DNA from: Megaleporinus macrocephalus
Lineage: Eukaryota; Chordata; Actinopteri; Characiformes; Anostomidae
DNA length: 64,000 bases
Assembly: GCA_021613375.1 (NCBI GenBank)
Contig: CM038715.1
Coordinates: 332,501-396,500 of the forward strand
Reading direction: 5' to 3'
Under the pieces are notes generated by a model that was not told the DNA's origin, did not search any database, and saw only the letters and a program-made list of their open reading frames with translations. A program made the translations under genes and the position numbers. Positions 25,822-40,068 of this stretch are shown here, in pieces (position 1 is the stretch's first letter; each line of letters opens with the position of its first letter).

Positions 25822-26508
25822 CTCCACAGCTGACCAGCGTAAATGGTGCTCACTTCCTGTGAGCAGAAGCCTCACTCTCCTGATCCAGATACTAATGAAT
25901 GAAAGCAGCTGTGTGAGGAGAAATATTTCACTACCCTTTGTCTTCATATGCCTTTGTCTTTGGTACATAATGCCCATTGTTTGCCCTTGCTGTACCATTA
26001 ATGCCACAGTAATTGGTTTATAAGAAAACAACAGGGATCCGGTTCCTGACCAGTGATTGTGTTTGGACTGGTAATTTGATGGATAAGTGTCATAATGGTA
26101 GGAAGCCAGGAGATTTTCATTCAGACCCTTAACCATATACATACATCATCATCATCATCATCAGCTGTATCAGTCCGGGATCAGCTGCTGAAATATTGAA
26201 CCACCCAGATTCACAAATATTACTCTTCTGATACAATACTGCCGATGCAATTTCATTTCCTAAGATAGAGTTTCCACAAAAATTGTTCCAGGCCAAAGCA
26301 CCTGCAGCGCAGCTGTGATCTCTACCATAACCGGCTTCACTGGTGGTTTAGTGTGAAAATATTAAAGTTCTGATTTATCACCTTATATTCCTAGACTATT
26401 ACTAAGAGGCTATTGTACACTCATAAAGAAAAAAATGCATTTGCTTTTGAAATAATTTTAAGTAATGTCATTTTATGTTTCAAAACATACTGTTTCACTC
26501 TCCAATCC

Positions 26509-27110
26509 ATGGCTGTGTCTCAAAACCTAGTGAGCTCCTACATAGGCAGCATTACATCATAGTATGCGCTCCCGACATGTAGACTGTCCCAATTCTTACA
26601 TACCTTAAACATACTGTCTACTGAGGAACCTTATTTAGACCTGATTTTAAAGAAGCATCGAACGCTTACTCAGCCGCTAAGACAATCCCATGATGCACCG
26701 CAGGCTAATCTAGGAGCAGTGAAGTGGTTTTAAAATGTGAGTTATTTTGATTCTCTCTGGAGTTTTAATGTGTTTCTGGTCATATAATCACACAAAACAG
26801 TATTTTATTATCAACGCTGTAACGACTCCTTCACCATTTAGCAGTTTTATACTCCAGACATTAGCATTTATGCTAGCAGATTTTTTTAAGACTCAGGCTT
26901 TTGTTTTGGATGCCGGCCGGTAGCTTAGCAACCAGCTAAACCACCGGTGTCGTGCTGCAGTGGGCGGGAACAAGCCGTGACGCAGTCTCTCTCTAACTAG
27001 AGCGTCTCAGTAATCTGTTTTATGAGGAGAGATGAGGAGAGAACGCTGCTACTTACACAGCTGCTACCTAGACAGCCTACTTAGACACTCACTAGGGTTT
27101 GAGACAGACC
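26509..27110. mobile_element. MITE with inverted ends GGCTGTGTCTCAAA
   Basis: The left end GGCTGTGTCTCAAAACCTAG and the right end CTAGGGTTTGAGACAGACCC are imperfect inverted repeats extending about 50 bases inward (the GCTGCCTA/TAGGCAGC region). No coding content. Upstream of the channel gene. Confidence 0.6.
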
Positions 27111-27129
27111 CATATATGAAGCTACTCTG

Positions 27130-27810
27130 CAAAAAAACTGCTGATTTTAAGGGCGTTTTAATACCTGTTGTTCGTTTTCACACAGGCAAAAACCCAAACG
27201 CACCAAAATGCGCCCCAACAAACCACGTGAGCACGTTGTCTCCTCTGATTGGTCAGAGCTATCTGGTGTGTGAGTAAGAAAGTAAACACAGGGAGAAGAT
27301 CCGGTTTTCTAAACTACTGCACATTTCTTGTAGAGCGTATCACGGAGCAGCGGCAGAGACAGCATCTGTTCATAGCTGTAATAATAATCTGATAATAAAC
27401 CAAACTACAGTCCACCTGCAGACCACCCAGCTCACTCCAAACATCAAGTAGACAACGTCCCTCACTGCTAGTCCAAGAGAGACCTCGCTTCATTGTCCTC
27501 GCCCTGTTAGCTGCTACAGTTCTCCAGTTCTCTGTTTACGCCATCCGCCGCATCCCATAATGCAAAGCACACCTGGCTGCAGGAGGTGTTTAGATCAAAC
27601 TTGTGGAGGACACCTAATACTTGATTGGATTGAAATCGGATCATGAACCAGACCGAGACCACCTCCTCTCGAGGGTCTTGGTACGGTTGGTTCGGTCCAC
27701 ACCCGAGTGTGATTACTGTTTTCACACCTGCCAAAAGGAACCGCACCAAACGAACCAGAGTCGATTTAATCAGACTCACTAGTGCTGGTGTGAAAACAAT
27801 CAATTGTTTC
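27130..27810. repeat. Possible MITE with TTTTCACAC-type ends
   Basis: TTCGTTTTCACACAGGC near 27172 and GTGCTGGTGTGAAAAC near 27785 are loose inverted counterparts, and the interior is GC-richer with repeated GAACC/GGTTC words. Weakly supported. Confidence 0.35.
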
Positions 27811-28006
27811 TGTCACAAGATCCAACTCTTTTAATATGCATCCCCTGATTCAGCAGATGAGCTCTGCCCATTCACACTGAAGGTCTAAGCAGTCCTGAGC
27901 CCTGAGTGTTATTTTGAAAGAGATGCTAATGTCAGTAGAAATACGTTGAATGAGTTCTTCTGACAGAAACAATGGCTGCGTCTCCAACATGGGTTTCCTG
28001 TATTGA

Positions 28007-28975
28007 CCCTTTGCTGACCGTAGATCTATATTAACCCTTTCCTGGATTTAGGCGTATATTGACTCTTTGCTGATTGTAGGTCTATATTAACCCTTTTCTG
28101 GATGTAGGTGGGTTAATATAGACTTTAATCCAGGAAAGGGTTAATCCCTTTCCTGGATGTAGGTCTATATTAACCCTTTCCTGGATGTAGGTCTATATTA
28201 ACCCATTCCTGGATGTAGGTGAACATTGACCCTTTCCTAGATGTTGGTGTATATTGACCCTTTTCTAGATGTAGGCAAATATTGACCCTTTTCTGGTTGT
28301 AGGCAAATATTGACCCTTTCCTGGATGTAGGTGTATATTGACCCTTTTCTAGATGTAGGCAAATATTGACCCTTTGCTGACTGTAGGTCTATATTAACCC
28401 TTTCCTTGATGTAGTTGTATATTGATCCTTTCTTGGATGTTGGGAAATATTGACCCTTTCCTGGATGTAGGTGTATTTTGACCATTTCCTGGATTTAGGC
28501 GTATATTGACCCTTTGCTGATTGTAGGTCTATATTAACCCTTTCCTGGATGTAGGTGTATACTGACCCTTTCCTGGATGTAGGTCTATATTGACCCTTTC
28601 CTGGATGTAGGTCTATATTAACCCTTTCCTGGGTTAGGTCTATATTAACCCTTTCCTGGATGTAGGTCTATATTAATGGATGTAGGTGTATATTGACCCT
28701 TTTTTTGACTGTAGGTCTATATTAACCCTTTCCTTGATGTAGCTGTATATTGACCCTTTGCTGACTCTAGGTCTATATTAACCTTTTCCTGGATGTAGGT
28801 GTATATTGATCCTTTCCTGGGTGTAGTTGTATATTGACCCTTTACTGGATGTAGGTAAATAATGACCCCCTTTTTGGTTGTATGCGAATATTGAATCTTT
28901 GTTGGATGTAGTTGTATAATAACCCCCTTCCTGGATAAAGACAAATACTGAACCTTTCCTAAACATCTGACCCTA
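28007..28975. repeat. 28-bp minisatellite, about 33 units, with one inverted unit
   Basis: The unit is 28 bp, roughly GGATGTAGGTCTATATTAAC then CCTTTCCT. Variation is high (CTATATTAACC/GTATATTGACC, TTTGCTGA/TTTCCTGG). Near 28110-28146 a unit is inverted (GGGTTAATATAGACTTTAAT, then CCAGGAAAGGG), which makes a local palindrome. The array lies between the channel gene and the RNF157 3' UTR. Confidence 0.9.
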
Positions 28976-29289
28976 TAAAGACCAATATTATACCTTTGAT
29001 GGTACAGTTACGAAAGGTGTACCTTTGAGTACAAGACAGTACTTACATTGTACCTCTGTTATTTAGTGTGTATGGACTGGATACGAAACCTTTACATGTA
29101 TCACTTAAGCTCCATCAACAAAAAAGCAGTTTTCCATTATATGTGAACTGGAAGATGATTCTGCTCTAAGACTGTTGAGATGCGGGCAGCTGTAAATGTG
29201 AACTTGTGGTTGTATTTGGTTCATTTCAAAAGGAAGTAACGCAAATACTCTGGCAGCTTGAGCCAATGAAAGGTTTAAATAAAGAAATG

Positions 29290-31506
29290 TTTATTTTTTT
29301 TCTTTCAACATTTGTATGTCACTCTATAAAAGTGATCAACGTGTAGTCTCATGTTTTATCTTGGAGCAGATCACAGTAATTCTTCCTAGGGGTGCAGAAT
29401 GAGAACAGTTCAGCGGAGTAGTAGAACGACAAAAAGTCCAATCAATACCTTCCAGAGCACTCAGACGACGTATCCATGCTCTATAATGCATGTAATATGG
29501 AAGCTGTCTCTAGCACAAGCACCTCTGAACACAATCTAACCACTGTAATAATTATCCCTCTAGCTTTTACGGACAAAGAAGGTCCACATGGTTCTCTAAA
29601 TCAGTAAGCCTATATCTGAAACGTATTTCTGTAAGCAGAGTCTGGAGGCATTAGGGCGTGGTGGGTGGGTGGGGGGCTACTGTAAACATCTACTGTAAAT
29701 GTACATGTATTGTTCCTTTTTTTTCGTTCAGTGGATTTCTACTGACTTTTAGGGACCAGCTGAAACTACCATGCTTGTGTAACACTTGCCACATGCACCA
29801 CACACTCGTGGTCTAGGGAGAAACAAACAAACAAACCTAATTGTGCACTTGTGAAAGGTGACACTGTGTTAGAACTCGTACTTTCACATTATTACCCATA
29901 TTTCATAGAACACACCTGACGGACTAACATATACCAACGATAACGAGTGCTATGCTAACAGAAAATACAAAATAAAAACATTGCTTTACTAAGAAATCTT
30001 AATGACGGATCATAAATACGATTGGACTAGAAATTCTCTCCAGACTTGTTCAGAACAGGCATCTGGGCGGGCTATGACATCACAACAGGCGGCTCAACTG
30101 TACCATCATTAGTCGTAACATACAGAGGAAACCCTAAAGGTCCCGAGCAAATAAAAAAAACCCCAACAAATCAGTTAAATATTATAAATTAGTTAACAAT
30201 CATAAAGTCACTGCTAACACAACAACAAAAACAAAACGTGGAAGCTTGTTCTGTCTATTCCCTTTGAAACCAGCAAAAATCAGCTTTGCCTGTTGGCTCA
30301 AGCGTGTGGCACATTTTACACGCTACGCTGCATTTAACATGAAGCCAAATCCGTTGGCCAGGAAGCCAAGTAAACACTTTAGATAAGGACAGTGCACTCT
30401 TGCCACATGGAATGCATGAAATATCTTCTTTTTCTTTCTTTTTTTTTTTTAATGACCTGGTACGCCAGTCACACTGGCACTTGGCTTGGCAACCCACATC
30501 CCTCATGCAGTATTCTAACATCTGTTCCCTGTTACATTGACAAGGAGCACTAGCAGCATATTAATCTCATGTTCTGTCCAACACCAAGCTAACTGTGCTA
30601 CTCCTCCCTCGAAATATGTCCCGCCGACTGTAAACGCAACACATGATTGTAATTCTGTGATATTAAATCCATTGGTGGACCTCCTTGGCAGATTTCTGCA
30701 GATTCTTCTCATTCGCCAGCGATTTGGTTTGTCCATAACCGGTCCAACATTGTCCAGTCTGATGTGGAAGTCAGGTGAGGCAGCTTCGTAGCTTCAGGCT
30801 ATCGCGTGTCTTTGTGACATGCACGGCTGTAAGACCAGCTCAGTAAGATGCAGCAAAACTGACGAGGACAATGCAAGGATGTGTTATTGCTCTAAAGTTC
30901 ATACTGTTAGATGTTGCATCCCACTCTCTATCTTGTCTCGCAGGCTCTACGTCACGATGTCCAACACTGACATTCAAACACTGAATATTCTGGAGTAGAA
31001 GTCCAAGTGAAGCTAAACAGGACGGGTTTGTACGGAGATTCTGTGCATGCAGATCAAGTTGAAAGTCCGCTGAGAGAAATCTAACCCGGTGGTTCTGCTA
31101 TAATATAAAGTTTTAGGTGAGTTCAGCCATGAGTTCGTCAGAGGAAGATGTCAGTGCATCATAAATCAGATGTTGGAAGAGCGTCTTCAGTCGGGTCTTT
31201 TTTAGGGCCTCTTTGGGATTCTTTCACGTGGGCGGAGCGAAGGTGCTAACACAGTGCTTCACGAGGGTGTAAACACAACATATTTGAGCACGATGAAGAG
31301 GGAAAGCCACAAACCGCTGGACGCCACCCTACACTAAGAGTTGAGAAAGAAAACACACGAAGAGTTCTACACTGTTGTTTTGCTCTGATCAGGGTATGTG
31401 GGGGGAGATGAAGAGTTGGTTGTGGTTGCCTGATGACCCTCATGCTGGAACAGGGTCAGGCTGTGCAGCCATATGACAGCAGATGGCCGTATTGCAGGGG
31501 TGTCTT
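29290..31506 (-). other. rnf157: Probable RNF157 3' UTR
   Basis: About 2.2 kb of largely unique sequence follows the RNF157 stop on the minus strand, with an AATAAA hexamer at 29295-29290. No recognised transposon interrupts it, unlike every flanking region. The UTR extent is inferred; the cut site is not proven. Confidence 0.5.
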
Positions 31507-33639
31507 TCACACAGCTAGTGGTCCGCGGCGAGTTTTTGGCGTGTTTTTCGGGCTCGTCCCCATGTTGGTGACCCCTTGCTCCTCCAGATTGATGTTGCTG
31601 GTGGAGGTGTGATGGGACGGAGGCTCTATTGAATGTTGGTAGGCTTCCAGGTAGAGCAGACCTATCAAACACATGAGACAGGGGACGTGTTTGAGAGAGA
31701 ACTCAGGTCAAATTCACAAATAATGTGGTGCAAAGGAGTATTTGATGAGTGAAAAGATGATATGCAGGAAGAAAACAAGCAAGAAATTATTAAACATGTT
31801 TTAAAAAAGCACTTTCACAGATATTTTTTGAGCATCTCTCAGAAACCAATAGAGAAAAGGGTGTTATACATACTGGTGCCTGGCTTAAAGACTAAAATAG
31901 AAAAATAACCTTTACTTAAATTTAAATATGCCTCATACAGTGGTCTCTAAAGTGAGATTTCTACTTTTCTGCTAGGAAGGCAAATATCATGCCTCTATAT
32001 TCAAAAGCATCTATATCAGTGGTCTCTAGCCCTCATCCTGGAGAGCTACAGTACTGTGTAAATGTTTAGGCACTATATTTAAAAAGCTTTTTTTCCACAT
32101 ATGAAGCTTTTGTTTGCTCAGCTACACTGGTTGTTGGTTTTTTTTTATTCAAACAGTATTAATAGAGTAAACAGTGCTTATACATACGTCAGTGTGTTTA
32201 TTTAACCCTTTCCAAGCTTCTCCTTGTGGAAACAACCCAGTATTATTTACAGTTCTCATCTAATACCTGCTTTGACTGCTCAGTACTTCATTAAGCTAAA
32301 TCAAGATTTGCTGCTGAAGGAACTGAATACATTCATACAATGTCTGGGGCGTCCAGGAGAAATCTGGAACTACAATTTGTTCTTCAAACTGGATCAAGAT
32401 CTGATCTACTTCTTTTACAGTAACATATTCATGATACTTTGTATTGTATGTATGAATATTTACATCTGTTCTAATCAGATCTGCTGTTCTTACTGGTGAA
32501 CACACACTTATTGATTAGATAAAAGGGTTTTGCTCCTGTAACCTGCCTCCAGTATTCTGCTCTGCCCCTTAAGCAACTCTAAAACCTCAAAGAGGCAGTG
32601 AAGGAGTTCAGAAGAGGTTGATTAGCTGGAGAAGGTGTGGTAAACTGTGGTGGGAATAGACTCTGCAGAAAGGTAGCTCTCCAGGACAAGGAGTTGGAGA
32701 CCATTGCTCTACATTGGTGGCTACAGTAGCAGTCAGGATTTATTTATTGCAGTATTGGGGGCTTCTCGTGGATGTATGATGCACTTGCATGCTGTTTGCT
32801 GGGTGTTGTGGGGAAAGCATCAAATGAATGGGTTAAAAATAATTTTAAAAAATCATTCAAAATTGGTAATTTGCTCAAACCCAATGAGGCTGAGGAATGC
32901 AATGGGTTTGTATCACAGGAGGCCATATAACTTGCCATGCTTTGGGTTACTTGGCAACATAGGTGTATTTAATTATACCATATTTAATTACACTATATTT
33001 ATTTACCATTGTATTTTGCCTCACCAAAATAAATGTTGCTGTTTATATTTATTTTGATTGGATATTTACACTGCATTACTGATGCACCTGTGAAAAAGCG
33101 GTTGAGGGAGCATCATTTTCACAGATAAACTGGTCACCACAGGCCTTTGACCTTAAGGGTGTGAAAGAGACTCTACAGACTGGTTTGAGTCTCCCGTCAC
33201 AGTGAATGCTCAGTGTAATCAAAGCTAAATGTGATCCGAATAACATTTTGAGAGTGCATCACTTGATGCTTGTTCCCTGATTATGGGGTTCTTGGGCTGG
33301 TGGCTTTACTTGACACAGTCAGATTAGACAAGACCCTTTTGTCCATTGTTCTCCTAAGACATAAAGCAGTCCAGCTCCTCATTTGAATGAGGCTAATGTC
33401 TTTTTGGTGACTAAAGTGAAGCACACAAAAAAGAAAAAAAAACCAAAAAAACCCAAAAACACAGTCCAATGTGAACACTCTGCAAACTCTCATTAGTGAC
33501 AGGTCCCTCGCCATGAATCCATACCTATTCCTCAATGTGAACAGGACACGAGTCCTCATCTGTCCATTCCACAGACATCCAGGAAGATAGAGAGACAGAG
33601 AGAAAGAAAGATGGGGGTGATGGAAGGAAAAATGCAAAC

Positions 33640-33702
<63 letters not shown>

Positions 33703-36700
33703 AAGAGAAAGAGAGAGAGAAGAGCACATTTACAGCAAAATAGGAGATTCAATAGGACATTCACAGAAAAGAGAGCTGGACTAAGAGAGAGAGGCTGAAA
33801 TGTACAGAGGTGATGAAACTGGCATACTGGGGACTCCATGCATGGGATGGACTGGTTCACCATCAAAAGTTAGTAAGTGACAGTAAGTCAATGGTTTGCG
33901 ATCATCACATGAATGTTACTAAAAGTTTTTTTTTTTCATCAGTATATTTTTGCTGTAATGAAAAAACAACCGAAACATTTGTTTTGCTATTGTTAAAACT
34001 CACTGCCCTTCACATTTATTACTATTACAGTTATTACTATTACAGAAATATGCAACCAAATCAATAGTATGGGTGTTTTCAGACATATCAGACTATTCAA
34101 AGAATGTTCCAGAGATATCAGGTTTCAAAAACTCAAGTGAGGATCTGAAAAGACATGAAACATTTTCAAAAACGAGCAATCATTTTGATGAATTAGCATG
34201 AACTTCAACATAGAAACGAGTTCTATGTTTTGTCAATTGTGTGATGCTGTAATAGCAAGAGCCTTTCATATCTTGTTGCGATCAAGCACGGTGGGGGAGA
34301 ACAAATATTCAGACACCTGTTCTTGTTATTATTATTAAATCTATTTCCTGAGCACATATCCACTTCAATTCATGTCTTTTGACTTTGTACTTACATAAAC
34401 AAAAAGTATTTCAAAGTAAAATAAAACTGCACTTTTTATGAAAAACAAATATATGTGTTTTTTTTTTTTTAGAAATTACGGATTATAGATCATAGAGCGT
34501 GTGGCCCTGCACAGTGGCTCTTTGATCACTTTGTTCTTGTTGTTTCCAGGTAGTTTAGTTTGGAGTAATCTCCCGCAGTACCATCTCCCTGTGTTTTGTG
34601 TTGGGGTTTAGTGCTAGGCTGGGAATTGTTGCTTGTTTACTATAAAAGGGCATTTGCTCATATATGCAATACTTCCCAAGGCCTCATCTACAGTGGTGTG
34701 AAAAAGTGTTTGCCCTCTTCCTGATTTTTTGCATGTTTGTCACACTTAAATGTTTCAGAACATCAAACCAATTTCAATATTAGTCAAAGACAACACAGGT
34801 TAGCGTTTGCGATAACTCGCAACAAGTCTTTTACAGCGTTGTGGCCCACTCATCTTTGCAGAATTGTTGTAATTCAGCCACATTGGAGGGTTTTCGAGCA
34901 TGAACGGCCTTTTTAAGGTCATGCCACAGCATCTCAATCAGATTCAGGTCAGGACTTTGACTAGGCCACTCCAAAGTCTTCATTGTTTTTCTTCAGCCGT
35001 TCAGAGGTGGACTTGCTGGTGTGTTTTGGATCATTGTCCTGCTGCAGAACCCAAGTTCGTTTCAGCTTGAGGTCACGAACAGATAGTCGGACATTCTCCT
35101 TCAGGATCTTTTAGTAGACAGCAGAATTCATAGTTCCATTTATCACAGCAAGTCTTCCAGACCCTGATGCAGCCAAACAGCCCCAGACCATCACACTACA
35201 ACCACCATATTTTACTGTTGGTGTAATGTTCTTTTTCTGGAATGCAGTGTTTCTTTTACGCCAGATGTACTGGGACACACACCTTCCAAAGAGTTCAGCT
35301 TTTGTCTCATCAGTCCACAGAATGTTTTCCCAAAAGTCTTGGGGATCATCAAGATGTGTTCTGGAAAAATTGAGACGAGCTTTAATGTTCTTTTTGCTCA
35401 GCAGTGGTTTTCGTCTAGGAACTCTGCCATGTAGGCCACTTTTGCCCAGTCTCTTTCTGATGGTGGAGGCATGAACACTGACTTTAACTGAGGCAAGTGA
35501 GGCCTGCAGTTCTTTGGATGTTGTTGTGGGGTCGTTTATGGATTTTTGTTCTCCCTTACTAATAAACACCTTCATTTAAAAGTAGTATTTTGTGTTTACC
35601 TGTGTTGTCTTTGACTAATATTTAAATTGGTTTAAAGTTCGGAAACATTTAAGTGTGACAAACATGCATACATATGCCTTATGAACAGTTTGCATACTGG
35701 ATGATGCAAAAAACATACTGGGGGAGTACACTTAAGGTAGTGCATTGGAACTGGAAATACATGGAATACATGGCAATACATGGACAATGCCAAGATCTTA
35801 AAGGATTGTGATAAATGGACTAAACTTGGTGGCTTGTGAACTGGAAGAGAGTCATCACAACAGTCTGAATATATGTTTCCTCTCTTGATATCTGTGTAGT
35901 CATCTGTCCACTCATGGCAGTGTTATGCGTAGGGTATGAAATAAACTGATGGCGTGAGGGTGAAAAGAGATATGAAGGAATGAAATGCAAAGCACCCTGG
36001 AGCTGGCAGACAGTATCAGCTTAACTGTGTGATGGTGTGTTAGATGTATACATTCACCGCTCACACATACACACACACACACAAACCCGCTCTAAGTAGG
36101 AAATAGAAGAGATCAGGGGAAATGTGTGCAGTTACCAACTTTCCTTTAACCCAGTTACAGGAGGGAAGAGAAAGCCATAGCTCTGACTCATGCCAATCTT
36201 TTGACCGCCCTGTTAAACGGCACATCAAGAACCAGTCCCCTCCTATCACAAAGGTAGCCACTCACCAGCAAATCGGCCATCAGGAGCCTGTTCATTGTCC
36301 AGGCCTGTCAGACAGTGGGTGTCAGACTGCCCCTGATTGTTATTGTCAAACTCTGGACAAGGCACCTCGCTCCTCCCGCGCCCACCTGCAAGCGAGGTCA
36401 GAGGTCAAACAGAACAGCCAAGGCACAGCGGAGCACAGCAGACTGTAGGGGGAGGCTAGGGCTGGCGGGGTGGGGCGTGGGTGCAGCATGTCATGTAGCA
36501 GCCACTGGGCGATGGGAGATGCAAAAACATGAGGTGACTACAGTGTACACATGCACACGGGCATGCATGAACGAGTATGGTGGAAAGAGGGAGAAAAAGG
36601 AGGCGCTTAGAATTAGTATTAGTACAGACTCACAATTACAGTTAGTACACAAATACAGGTTCTCAGTCCAATCCAATCCGAACACCGGGAAACACATTTC

Positions 36701-36997
36701 AGATTAGCATGCATGCATTACTTCTTATTAACAAGTACACCAAACATAGGATACTACACAGGAGCCAGAAGCAGCCACTGTTAACAACTGAGCAGAAGAC
36801 AAGCATGCTAATGCTGCTACACCACAATGCCCAGTAACTGTGTGGAACAGTCTTCTCCAGGTTATCACAGAGAAAGTTCCTCTCTTGTAGAATCCCAGTC
36901 CAGATCTTAATAAACCAAACACTCTGGCTCAAAGAGACCACTACAAAGAAGTGATGCACTGAATATAATTATTTAAAACGAGTACATAACTTTCACA

Positions 36998-37037
<40 letters not shown>

Positions 37038-38103
37038 ATATATATATTTATATATATATATGGGAAAAAATCTTATCACAATATTTTTTTTCATATCAGT
37101 CGATATCGATATTTATCACAATATAAATCAAATACCTATTTCCTTTTTACTTGAAGTGAGAAGTGAAGATATCAAAATTAAAAATTTTTCTTAAATTGTT
37201 TTTTATCCTCTGATTTATTTTCAGACAAATAGACACATGTACTATAGAACATTATACAACTGTATTAAACACACACACACACACACATGCTCTAATGGTG
37301 AGTTGTTGGTTTAGTGATTCTGTTTTCAGTAGAAAATAAAGTTTCCTACTCGGGATTTTTGGTTATAAAGTTAACTTTGTCTCAGCGTTCTTACTCAAAC
37401 TCCTACAGTATCTATATTTATCTTTATTAACTACGAAAATACGTCGATTAGCATGCGATTAACATGCATCGATGCGTCGCAAATATGGCCGCGGCTACTG
37501 TAAGTATAGATTTGTCCGGAGCGCGAGCTGCAGCTACAAACAATCACTCACGTTCATCTAACGTTGTTGGAGTGTTTTACACAGAAACACAACAGTGTGG
37601 TGCTCTGTCAGCTCTGCACAGTGGAGATGATCACAACAGTACAACTGCTATACACGAGACCTTGAAGATCAAACATCCCGTAGAGCTTCATCAACACAGC
37701 AGCAGGACAGCACCTGTTTACCTGTTTATCTTATCTTATAGATTATTTATAGATTATTAACACGTGTATCATGTTTCTTTTAGTAGTAGTTTAACGTTTT
37801 CTGTTATTTTCTCTTATTTTATTCTCTCTGCTCGACTGTGGTGTCTGCAGTAACTTATTACTAGTATGTGGGTTAAGCTGCCGCTACGCCTGCACTCTGT
37901 GCTGTGTGCTTCAACCAAACATGAAATGTCCGGAACTCCAGTTCAGCCACCTGATTGGTTTGGGGGCGGTGCTATTCTCAATTCTGTTCGTGTTGTCTCT
38001 CAAAACATGGACGGAACTTATTTCTATCGACTACGTCTTATAGTTCTATCGAGGAAGCGTTATTTCACGATAAATATCGTTATCGTTTTATCGCCCAGCT
38101 CTA

Positions 38104-38134
<31 letters not shown>

Positions 38135-40022
38135 TCAATATACATAGGGTACCATGTACATGGTACAGGACTAGTCACATCACTTTCTAATAATAACAGA
38201 ACACAGCCACAGCTTATTAAGGTGTAGGGATATGATGCTAATGCATGCCCATGACTTAATGAGATGTGGCAATAAGATAATCAACAACTTGTAAAGAGTT
38301 GTGACTGTTGTGTGTTTAATTATGACTAGGAGGTGATGTTAGTTACAACAAGTTAGTTGAGTCTTGGCATGGGAACATGATAATTGAGCCATGATTTAGC
38401 AAATAAAGAGAACAAGATAATCGAGTTGTTATAATTAATTTGTTGCTAGACTTATTTATCTCATTCCTACAGATTATGATCTTATTCCCATGCCTTTCTA
38501 AGTCATGGCCATCTTATATATCTCATTGCCCCAGCTAGAGTTGTGGCCATGGCTTACTTATCTTATTCCTTATGTCATCACTATGAAGCAACTATCACAA
38601 CTTCATTATCTTATTCCTGCTCCATGACTATGTCACGACTATGAAGCAACTATCATAACTTAATTATTTTATTCCTGCTCCATGACTATGTCACGACTAT
38701 GACGCTACTATCATAACTTAATTATCTTATTCCTGATCCATGACTATGACACGACTATAAAGCAACTATCATAACTTAATTATCTTATTCCTGCTCCATG
38801 ACTATGTCATGACTATGAAGCTACTATCACAACTTAATTATCTTATTCCTGCTCCATGACTATGACACGACTATAAAGCAACTATCATAACTTAATTATC
38901 TTATTCCTGCTCCATGACTATGTCATGACTATGAAGCTACTATTACAACTTAATTATCTTATTCCTGCTCCATGACTATGTCACGACTATGAAGCTACTA
39001 TCATAACTTATCTTATTCCTGCTCCATGACTATGTCACGACTATGAAGCAACTATCATAACTTAATTATCTTATTCCTGCTCCATGACTATGTCACGACT
39101 ATGAAGCTACTATCATAACTTCATTATCTTATTCCTGCTCCATGACTGTCACGACTATGAAGCAACTATCACAACTTCATTATCTTATTCCTGCTCCATG
39201 ACTATGTCACGACTATGAAACAACTATCACAACTTAATTATCTTATTCCTGCTCCATGACTATGTCACGACTATGAAACAACTATCATAACTTAATTATC
39301 TTATTCCTGCTCCATGACTATGTCATGTCTATGAAGCAACTATCACAAGTTAATTATTTTATTCCCATGGTTTTCTATATTGTTGCCATAGTTTAGTTAA
39401 CTTGTTCTCATGGCATGGCCATGGCTTAACTATCAGAACATAATTATCTAGTTCCCATGCCTAAGCAGGTTTGAGGCCACAATATATATATATATTTTAT
39501 ATATTCTATTATTAATCTTATTCTTAGTTTAGTTTGCTTTCTTTTTAGTAATAATTCTATTATGTGCACGTTCCAATCATATAAATTCGGTGTATTACAT
39601 TGTTTTCAGTGTGCATTCATACCTAAGTGCTTAACAGCCACTACACAGACAAGAACTGACCAAAACACTTCCATCAGCATAACAATTCAATGGTCACTAA
39701 AGTTAGAAATTTACAAAGCTAACACTTCTGCTACTGAGACAATAGTTACATCTACAGTGTGAACAGTTAAAGGCCATTAGCACATGCAAAAGCAGTAAAC
39801 CAGTACACGCATTGCAAATGCAGAACACAAAGCATACACATTCAGTCAGAATGAGCCGGCTACATGAACTAATCACAATGTTTAAGCTCGTATCACACAC
39901 TACGCTGCTGAAGAACCTCAACAAAACGTCCAGTAGGTGCATAATATAACGTTTATAGAGTGACTGAGCCATTTTACATGAAGAATGAGCCACTAAGAGG
40001 ATGACTTTACTCTCTGCAATAT

Positions 40023-40068
<46 letters not shown>

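Noticed and set aside
28237..28966. Repeat frames containing KGSIYTYIQERVN
   Set aside because: Produced by the 28-bp minisatellite; the frames are short and shift between units.
28007..28975. CRISPR-like array
   Set aside because: There are no unique spacers between conserved repeats; units are contiguous minisatellite copies in a vertebrate genome.
33281..33866. Frames of 113-148 residues with long Ser/Leu runs
   Set aside because: Translation of the (GA)n tract. A nearby segment ([13 protein letters not shown]) looked like a possible RNF157 exon but lacks matching phase or similarity.
37464..37760. A 98-residue frame in GC-richer DNA
   Set aside because: Lies inside a probable hAT-like element; no recognised domain and no splice context.
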